From JAPLDB01 sp038230515 (GTDB lineage Bacteria > Bacteroidota > Bacteroidia > AKYH767-A > 2013-40CM-41-45): 64,000 bases of DNA. Of the stretch, positions 58,183 through 64,000 are shown piece by piece. Location of the stretch: positions 24,119-88,118 of the forward strand of contig JBBRND010000021.1 of assembly GCA_038230515.1 (NCBI GenBank), given 5' to 3'. A program made the position numbers and the translations under genes. The notes under the pieces are model-generated. The model searched no databases and was not told the origin of the DNA. It saw only the letters and a program-made list of their open reading frames with translations. Numbering within the stretch: position 1 is the first letter of the stretch; the number at the start of each line of letters is the position of its first letter.

Positions 58183-58944
58183 ATGTCCCACGCCATCATC
58201 ACTGTAAAAGATCTCGTAAAGCACTACCCCGAAGTGAAAGCCGTAAACGGCATCAGTTTCGAAGTGTATGAGGGAGAAATTTTCGGCCTGCTCGGGCCCA
58301 ATGGAGCCGGCAAAACCACCACGCTCGAAATCATTGAAACACTTCGCGAGAAAAGTTCGGGAGAAGTAACGGTGTATGGTATGAGCGTGGATAAAGACAG
58401 CAACGAAATAAAAAAAATAATCGGAGTGCAGTTGCAGGCAGCGGGCTATTACCCTGCATTAACGCTGAATGAGCTGCTCGTACTTTTCTCCGGCTTGTAC
58501 AACGTAAAAGTAAACGTGCACGACATGCTCAAACTCGTTGGGCTTGACGACCGCAGCAAATCAAAATACAAAGAACTCAGTGGCGGACAAAAGCAGCGCT
58601 TCAGCATCTGCACCACACTCATCAACAAACCTAAAATTGTTTTCTTAGACGAACCCACCACCGGTCTCGATCCGCAAGCGCGCAGAAACCTGTGGGAACT
58701 CATTCAGCAAATACGCCAACAAGGAACCACCGTAGTAATAACCACCCACTACATGGACGAAGCCGAAACCCTCTGCGACCGAGTCGCTATTATCGAAAAA
58801 GGAAAAATAATTGCACTCGACACTCCGGACAAACTCATAGACCATCTTGTTGAAACCGGATTTGAGCGCACTAAAGAAGTGAAGAAAGCAAACCTTGAAG
58901 ATGTGTTTCTTTCGCTCACCGGGCATGAGTGGAGAGATGAGTAA
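58183..58944 (+). CDS. ABC-2 type exporter, ATP-binding subunit
   Basis: 253 residues. Walker A GLLGPNGAGKTTTLEII, signature KELSGGQKQRFS, Walker B IVFLDEPTTGLDPQ, and His of the switch in VVITTHYMDEAETLCDRV. The C-terminal part after about 205 is a short accessory region. It belongs to the drug or polysaccharide exporters (CcmA/NatA-like). Its partner membrane subunit is likely the gene at 59934, about 1 kb away, with a minus-strand glycosyltransferase between. The 5' end overlaps the frameshifted toxin's readthrough tail. Confidence 0.93.
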   Translation: MSHAIITVKDLVKHYPEVKAVNGISFEVYEGEIFGLLGPNGAGKTTTLEIIETLREKSSGEVTVYGMSVDKDSNEIKKIIGVQLQAAGYYPALTLNELLVLFSGLYNVKVNVHDMLKLVGLDDRSKSKYKELSGGQKQRFSICTTLINKPKIVFLDEPTTGLDPQARRNLWELIQQIRQQGTTVVITTHYMDEAETLCDRVAIIEKGKIIALDTPDKLIDHLVETGFERTKEVKKANLEDVFLSLTGHEWRDE

Positions 58945-58949
58945 AACTT

Positions 58950-59025
58950 GGTTGACTGGTTGACTAAGTTAATTAGGTTGATTTAGGCAGCCCCCGATTT
59001 TCATTCATCAACTCAGTTCACTTTT
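58950..59025. repeat. Dispersed hairpin repeat between convergent genes
   Basis: The left part, gttgactggttgactaagtt then aattaggttgatttagg, resembles 54304-54340 closely. The right half is weaker (catcaactcagttcac). It separates the ABC ATPase gene from the convergent glycosyltransferase and should help end both. Confidence 0.55.
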
Positions 59026-59056
59026 TTCTCTGTGTCTCCGTGCCTCTGTGGTTAAA

Positions 59057-59818
59057 TTATCCGGCTGTTCGCTTTCTCGCCTTCCGGTATTTCAGAAAAG
59101 TATAATTAAACGCATACTTCCCCATTGCCAATCCCACAACGCCATCGCGCCAGCCGCCCTTAGCAAAATACCATTTCACAAAGGCAGCCGTAGCACTCAG
59201 GTATTGCTGAACAACATTCAAACTTTTTTTCTTGTTCAATAATGTTTGTGCTGATAAGGAAGTATAGCGATCTAATTTCTCCGCAATTTCTTTTTTCGTT
59301 TCGAAAGTGTAATGATGAAGCGAGCCGCTAATCACAGAAATGGTTTTGTATCCCGATGGCTCTTCGTGCACAATAGGAGAGGTTGAGAAATTTGAAATGC
59401 GCTTGTCAAACAACCGCACCGGAAAATCAGGAGACACAACAGGATACGCAGCATGAATTTTTTTCCCGAGCACAAACCATTCTCTTTTTATCCGGTATGC
59501 ATCATCAAGCGAAGAAGAATTTTTCAGAAGATTTAATTCGGAGATGAGAAGATCATCAGGCACTTCATCACTGTCAACCATCAGCACAAGAGGATGCGCG
59601 CATTGCTCAAGGGCAAATGCGCGCTGACTTTTAAAGTCATCAAATACACGAACGAAAAATCTGCACCGATGATTTTGTGAAATCATTTTTGTTGAATCCA
59701 CACTTCCTGAATCAACAATTACAATTTCATCACACGCTTTCTTCAGTTGCAAAAGAATCTTCTCCAGATATTTTTCGCTGTTCAGTGTAAGTAGAAATGC
59801 AGAAATCTGATGAGCCAT
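59057..59818 (-). CDS. Family 2 glycosyltransferase (LgtF/KdtX-like)
   Basis: 253 residues. GT-A fold: ISAFLLTLNSEKYLEKILLQ, IVIVDSGSVDSTKMISQ (UDP-binding), LVLMVDSDEVPDDL (DxD-type) and, further on, KLDRYTSLSAQTLLNKKKSL. This is the WaaE/KdtX-like group that adds sugar to lipooligosaccharide inner core in other bacteria. Gene position between the two ABC exporter genes, on the other strand, is unusual. Donor sugar unknown. Confidence 0.87.
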   Translation of the reverse strand: MAHQISAFLLTLNSEKYLEKILLQLKKACDEIVIVDSGSVDSTKMISQNHRCRFFVRVFDDFKSQRAFALEQCAHPLVLMVDSDEVPDDLLISELNLLKNSSSLDDAYRIKREWFVLGKKIHAAYPVVSPDFPVRLFDKRISNFSTSPIVHEEPSGYKTISVISGSLHHYTFETKKEIAEKLDRYTSLSAQTLLNKKKSLNVVQQYLSATAAFVKWYFAKGGWRDGVVGLAMGKYAFNYTFLKYRKARKRTAG

Positions 59819-59933
59819 CGCGGCAAGTTAGGAATTGCAAAGAACCTGTTGTGTGTATTTCGTCAGATTGCACAACAAATAACAGTTAACTTCTTTTATT
59901 ACTTTTGAAACCGTTCCTAAAAACCAAAATCCG

Positions 59934-61040
59934 TTGAGCGAAGAAAAAAAATACAATCAGTGGAAAGCGATGTTTGCTATTACGCGGGCAAGTTTGCGCT
60001 CAATCACGCGAAGCCCGAGTGCAGTAGTGTTCACTCTTTTATTTCCACTCATCTTTATTGTGGTGTTCGGCTTTCTGGGAGGGGGCGCATTCTCTATAGA
60101 TGTTGCAGTAAAGAGCGGCTGCAACACAAACAACCCCATCTACATGGCGATGCAAGACATTTCAGTAATTCGGCTTGACACAAATGAAACAGAAGAAAAA
60201 CTAAAAAGCGATCTTGAAAAAGGAAGAATTGATGCAACCGTTTTCATAAAAGACAATGGAGTAGAAGCAATGCCGCGCTATACGGTAAATGTAGAAACGA
60301 CATCCGCTTCACCCGATCGCGGAAGCATTTTTAAATCCGTACTCAGTAATATTTTCTTTAAGCTCAATGAAGCGTTGCTCACCGATGTGCCCACTATCGC
60401 AGAGTTAAAGGAAACTCAAATCAGTGTCCGGCAATACAAGACGATTGATTTTATTCTACCTGGTCAACTTGGATTTTCATTGCTAAGCACCGGAGTGTTC
60501 GGCACTGCATTTGTATTTCTCAGCTTGAGGCAAACATTGGTGATCAAACGATTTTTTGCAACACCCATCAAACGGCAGTTTATTGTTTTAGGCGAAGCAT
60601 TAAGCCGACTCATCTTCGCAATTGCAGGAGCAATCATGATCATTCTCATCGGTCATTATGCATTCGGCTTCACACTCGTTAATGGATTGGTGACTATACT
60701 CAACATGCTGTTACTTTCTGTACTTGGCTTAATTGTGTTTATGGGTTTCGGTTTTGTCGTTTCAGGAGTAGCAAAAAATGAAAATGCGGTGCCTCCTATT
60801 GCAAATATCATTACGCTACCGCAATTTCTTTTAAGCGGAACATTTTTTCCTATCACGGCATTTCCATCATGGCTGCAACCAATATGTAAAGCACTTCCGT
60901 TAACTTATCTCAATGATGCCATGCGTAAAGTTGCATTCGAAGGCATGGGGCTTTTCCAGGTCGGTCATCAAATTATGATTGTTACTATTTGGGGCATAGT
61001 GGTGTACCTGCTTGCCTTTAAATTTTTCAAGTGGGAGTAA
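59934..61040 (+). CDS. ABC-2 type exporter, membrane subunit
   Basis: 368 residues from TTG 59934 (an ATG at 59970 is the alternative). One N-terminal membrane helix (AVVFTLLFPLIFIVVFGFLG), a soluble domain of roughly 130 residues (DVAVKSGCNTNNPIYMAM onward), then five helices ending LPLTYLNDAMRKVAFEGMG, the ABC-2 transporter signature, and a final helix. With the ATPase gene at 58183 it should form a DrrAB-like exporter; the substrate is unknown. A terminator follows at 61123. Confidence 0.9.
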   Translation: MSEEKKYNQWKAMFAITRASLRSITRSPSAVVFTLLFPLIFIVVFGFLGGGAFSIDVAVKSGCNTNNPIYMAMQDISVIRLDTNETEEKLKSDLEKGRIDATVFIKDNGVEAMPRYTVNVETTSASPDRGSIFKSVLSNIFFKLNEALLTDVPTIAELKETQISVRQYKTIDFILPGQLGFSLLSTGVFGTAFVFLSLRQTLVIKRFFATPIKRQFIVLGEALSRLIFAIAGAIMIILIGHYAFGFTLVNGLVTILNMLLLSVLGLIVFMGFGFVVSGVAKNENAVPPIANIITLPQFLLSGTFFPITAFPSWLQPICKALPLTYLNDAMRKVAFEGMGLFQVGHQIMIVTIWGIVVYLLAFKFFKWE

Positions 61041-61122
61041 TAAAGAACCTATTTTTAAATGAAGAATGTAATGAAGTGGCTTCTTAAGCCAGCTACATCA
61101 GGGAAAATAACTACCTTAGCAG

Positions 61123-61150
61123 AGGTTTTCAGAAAACCTTTTACTATTTT
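61123..61150 (+). terminator. Terminator after the ABC permease
   Basis: AGGTTTT (61123-61129) and AAAACCT (61133-61139) form a 7-bp stem with a 3-base loop, followed by TTTTACTATTTT. It lies 83 bases after the permease stop and 29 bases before the next start. Confidence 0.6.
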
Positions 61151-61178
61151 CTTCGATAAAAGTCTTTAACAAAATCAA

Positions 61179-64000
61179 ATGAAAAAATTTACAAGTATCA
61201 ACATTGCTTTCCTGTTGATCATTTCAACAGGAAACTTTTGTTTCGCGCAACGTGGAAAAGACGGTGCTAAAACGATCAGCTCGTCAGTAAATGTAAATGA
61301 ATATACGCCATTGTTATCAAGTGTAAGCGCGGGAAGTAGTACATTAGCCGTAGTCAGCAGTACCTTGAACGGCAACGGACGTTTCTCTGGCAACCTTGCT
61401 CCTGGAGATTTAATTTTCATCATTCAGATACAGGGCACTACCATAAACACACCTAATGATAGCACATACGGAGCAATTTCTTCCTACAACAACTGCGGTT
61501 TTAATGAATTTGCCCAAGTGTCTAGCGTTCCCAATTCCACAAGTATTACTATTGATTGTGGCTTACAACACTCCTATTCAGCACCTGGACGAACTCAAGT
61601 AATCCGTGTACCAAGATGGAGCACATTAACAATAAACAATGGGGGTACGATGACTTGTCCGGCATGGGATGGAACGACCGGAGGTATTGTCGTCACTGAA
61701 GTTTTAGGAAACACGGTAATAAATTCCGGAGGAAAAGTAGATGCAACGGGTAAAGGATTTCGAGGGGGCGCACTCGATAACCAATCACAGTTCGGTACAC
61801 TCGATTATGTTTGGAATACCCCTTTATCTGGAGCAGAGAAGGGAGAAAGTATAGTAGGTAATCAAGGGGATTACGACAACATGGGAGGAAGGTATGATAG
61901 AGGTGCGCCAGCTAATGGAGGCGGTGGCGGGCAGGGGCATACTTCCGGAGGTGGGGGTGGTGCAAATGCGGGCAACATTGCAACATGGAATGGATATGGA
62001 ATTCCGGATTTGTCAACTCCATCATGGGCATCTGCATGGAATCTTGAGTGGACTGGTTTCGCATCGAATAATAGTTCAGGTGGTGGGCGGGGCGGGTATG
62101 ATTATTCAGCCAACGATGCAAATGCCTTGATCGAAGGACCTGGCAATAGTAATTGGGGAGGCGATAACAGACGCAACAATGGAGGGCTTGGCGGTCGTCC
62201 GCTTGATTATTCGACCGGAAGATTATTTTTGGGTGGTGGCGGAGGCGCAGGAGATCAAAATCAAAACAAGGGAGGCCCCGGTGGAAATGGCGGAGGGCTT
62301 ATTTACATTCTTTCCTTTGCAGACATAACCGGAAGTGGACAAATTGTAGCCAACGGTTCTAATGGAGGAAGCACTCCCACAAGAGGTACAGACGGAGCAG
62401 GAGGAGCGGGAGCAGGAGGTACTATCATACTTAATGCAACTGGAACTATTTCGGGATGTACCATCAATGCAAACGGTGGTAATGGTGGAAATCAAATTAT
62501 CAGAAATGTATTTGAGCCGACAGAAACAGAAGGTCCAGGTGGTGGTGGAGGTGGTGGTTATATTTCTATTACAAATGGAGCTCCAGTAAGAACAGCAACT
62601 GGAGGAGCAAACGGGACCACAGATTCGGGAGGGCTTTTGGAATTTCCTCCGAACGGGGCTACAAAAGGAGCAACTGGATTACCAGCACAAACTTTTGCGA
62701 GTTATTATGTAACAGCAATCGGTGACACCATTTGCCCGAACACTTCAGCAACATTAACGGCTTCTATTGTCGGCACTGCTCCATTCGGAGTTACTTACTA
62801 CTGGTACACAACTGCAACAGGAGGAGCTTCGGTAGGAACTGGAAGTACATTCACTACCCCAGCTATTCCTGCAGCCACAACATACTATGTAGAAATTTGT
62901 CCTGGCTATTACCGTGTGCCAGTAAATATAATTCTCAACCCTACTCCTGTTCCTTCCTTCACAGCAACTACTGTTTGTCTTGGCGATGCAACTGTCTTTA
63001 CAAATACTTCAACGGGAGCAACCGGTTACGCCTGGAATTTTGGCGATGGAAATTCCTCCGGTCAAATGAGTCCAAACCATACTTATTCTACCGCAGGATC
63101 GTTTATTGTCTTGATGACTGTGATAAATAGTTACGGTTGTTTGGCAAACACAACTCAAACTGTTACTGTTGGCAATACTCCTCAAGTTAGCTTTACTTCA
63201 AATGGAGCAACGACAGCATGTGGTTCTCTCACTGTAAACTTTGTAAACAACACGACAGGTGGAGGCGCTAATTCATACGTGTGGAATTTCGGTGATGGAT
63301 CTGCAACTTCAACACAACAAAATCCTGGGCATACTTATTCTATCCCTGGCACTTACACTGTAGTTCTTGCTGCATCGCTTGGTTCATGCAATGATATTGA
63401 CTCAATTGTAAATTACATCACCGTGAATCCTGCGCCTACTGCCGGTTTCAACGCAACGAATGTTTGTTTGGGTGATGTTATGAACTTTATAAACTCTTCA
63501 AGTGGTGCAACAAGTTACAGTTGGAATTTCGGTGATGCAACCGGAACTTCAACATCAACAAGCCCCTCTTACACATATACATCAGCAAATACTTTCACGG
63601 TTACATTGATTGCATCAGACGGAACATGCACAGATACAACAACTCAAAGTGTAACGGTAAATAATGCTCCGCAGGTTAGCTTTACTTCAACTGGTGCAAC
63701 AACAGCTTGTGGTTCTCTCACTGTAAACTTTGTAAACAACACGACAGGTGGAGGTGGAAATTCATACGTGTGGAATTTCGGTGATGGGTCTGCAACATCA
63801 ACACAACAAAATCCTTCTTGCACTTACACAACTCCTGGCACTTACACTGTAGTTCTTGCTGCATCGCTTGGGTCCTGCAACGATATTGACTCAATTGTAA
63901 ATTACATCACCGTGAATCCTGCGCCTACTGCCGGTTTCAATGCAACGAATGTTTGTTTGGGTGATGTTATGAACTTTATAAACTCTTCAAGTGGTGCAAC
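61179..64000 (+). CDS. Giant secreted protein: Gly-rich domain and tandem PKD domains, 3' end outside
   Basis: From ATG 61179 the frame is open to the end of the window, over 940 codons. Signal peptide MKKFTSINIAFLLIISTGNF(CFAQ). Residues to about 480 form a glycine-rich part with runs of GGGGG and NGG, forming a right-handed beta-helix-like or collagen-like section. A short Ig-like linker with Cys follows (about 510-590). Then come PKD domains of about 81 residues (SYVWNFGDGSATSTQQNP, TPGTYTVVLAASLG), arranged as a 163-residue double unit repeated almost exactly. The end is missing, so a T9SS sorting domain is probable but unseen. Surface adhesin or matrix protein by composition. Confidence 0.87.
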   Translation, partial: MKKFTSINIAFLLIISTGNFCFAQRGKDGAKTISSSVNVNEYTPLLSSVSAGSSTLAVVSSTLNGNGRFSGNLAPGDLIFIIQIQGTTINTPNDSTYGAISSYNNCGFNEFAQVSSVPNSTSITIDCGLQHSYSAPGRTQVIRVPRWSTLTINNGGTMTCPAWDGTTGGIVVTEVLGNTVINSGGKVDATGKGFRGGALDNQSQFGTLDYVWNTPLSGAEKGESIVGNQGDYDNMGGRYDRGAPANGGGGGQGHTSGGGGGANAGNIATWNGYGIPDLSTPSWASAWNLEWTGFASNNSSGGGRGGYDYSANDANALIEGPGNSNWGGDNRRNNGGLGGRPLDYSTGRLFLGGGGGAGDQNQNKGGPGGNGGGLIYILSFADITGSGQIVANGSNGGSTPTRGTDGAGGAGAGGTIILNATGTISGCTINANGGNGGNQIIRNVFEPTETEGPGGGGGGGYISITNGAPVRTATGGANGTTDSGGLLEFPPNGATKGATGLPAQTFASYYVTAIGDTICPNTSATLTASIVGTAPFGVTYYWYTTATGGASVGTGSTFTTPAIPAATTYYVEICPGYYRVPVNIILNPTPVPSFTATTVCLGDATVFTNTSTGATGYAWNFGDGNSSGQMSPNHTYSTAGSFIVLMTVINSYGCLANTTQTVTVGNTPQVSFTSNGATTACGSLTVNFVNNTTGGGANSYVWNFGDGSATSTQQNPGHTYSIPGTYTVVLAASLGSCNDIDSIVNYITVNPAPTAGFNATNVCLGDVMNFINSSSGATSYSWNFGDATGTSTSTSPSYTYTSANTFTVTLIASDGTCTDTTTQSVTVNNAPQVSFTSTGATTACGSLTVNFVNNTTGGGGNSYVWNFGDGSATSTQQNPSCTYTTPGTYTVVLAASLGSCNDIDSIVNYITVNPAPTAGFNATNVCLGDVMNFINSSSGA
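63186..64000 (+). repeat. 489-bp internal tandem repeat (two PKD domains)
   Basis: The unit starting at 63186 (gttagctttacttca) begins again at 63675, 489 bases or 163 codons later, with only scattered differences. Two PKD domains make one unit. The second unit runs to the window edge; more copies probably follow. Such nearly exact units expand and shrink by recombination. Confidence 0.85.

Noticed and set aside
1..64000. tRNA, rRNA or riboswitch genes
   Set aside because: No cloverleaf-like stretch with the T-loop GGTTCGAATCC pattern, and no recognisable riboswitch, was noticed in the spacers by eye; a covariance search would be needed to be sure.

Overview
The window looks like a chromosomal segment of a member of the Bacteroidota, probably an environmental genome. 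Evidence: about ten genes end in type IX secretion (T9SS) type A sorting domains (YPNP ... GIYxxK); SecD and SecF are fused; glutamine synthetase is the large type III form; there is a PorE-like OmpA protein; promoters of the TTTG-N19-TAnnTTTG kind occur; Shine-Dalgarno sequences are mostly absent. Coding density is high. I see no rRNA, tRNA, CRISPR array, integrase or transposase. The order or genus cannot be fixed from the sequence alone.

Layout. 1-6.2 kb: end of a T9SS protein, an HPt protein, a VOC protein, then (minus strand) a secreted cyclophilin followed by pheS, a lipoprotein and a T9SS propeller/PKD protein. 6.2-16.3 kb: tatA, secDF, small orphan genes, proS, a low-complexity lipoprotein and an OmpP1/FadL-like porin. 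16.3-24.1 kb: TPR protein, C4 zinc-ribbon/nif3 pair, overlapping lpxK-punA, and an overlapping HEPN-MNT-rRNA methyltransferase chain. 24.2-36.9 kb: a T9SS esterase, an orphan gene, hemH-lpdA, lnt, purM, the PorE-like gene and glnN. 37-41.3 kb: an accessory stretch with a T9SS gene, a decayed tail copy of one, a two-stop pseudogene, a DUF559 gene bracketed by direct repeats, and two orphan genes. 41.4-48.5 kb: four T9SS genes in tandem that share PKD/Ig-like modules, one module almost identical between two genes. 48.7-64 kb: icd, a Crp-like regulator, rluF, a Gre-like factor, ygiD, yceI, an orphan gene pair, a T9SS gene, a toxin-antitoxin pair whose toxin is frameshifted, a split ABC exporter, a glycosyltransferase, and the first 940 codons of a giant glycine-rich/PKD protein that runs off the end.

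The most unusual feature is a set of five separate intergenic arrays (about 1586-1795, 10570-10800, 25694-25924, 40458-40688 and 55368-55619). Each has an exact 21-bp period held over 9-12 degenerate units, but each uses a different sequence, from very AT-rich to about half GC. Two of them alternate two unit types (42-bp super-period). Four of the five lie directly upstream of short orphan genes, and three of those orphans share a layout: no signal peptide, a mainly helical front half and a C-terminal beta-sandwich-like domain. A period of 21 bp is two turns of B-DNA, so conserved bases would sit on one face of the helix. I know of no named element of this type; array plus orphan protein is the best candidate here for an undescribed system.

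Other points: the ferrochelatase has Arg where the catalytic His is expected; a palindromic repeat occurs once between genes and once in frame inside a sorting domain; and a hairpin-forming repeat family sits at gene 3' ends.
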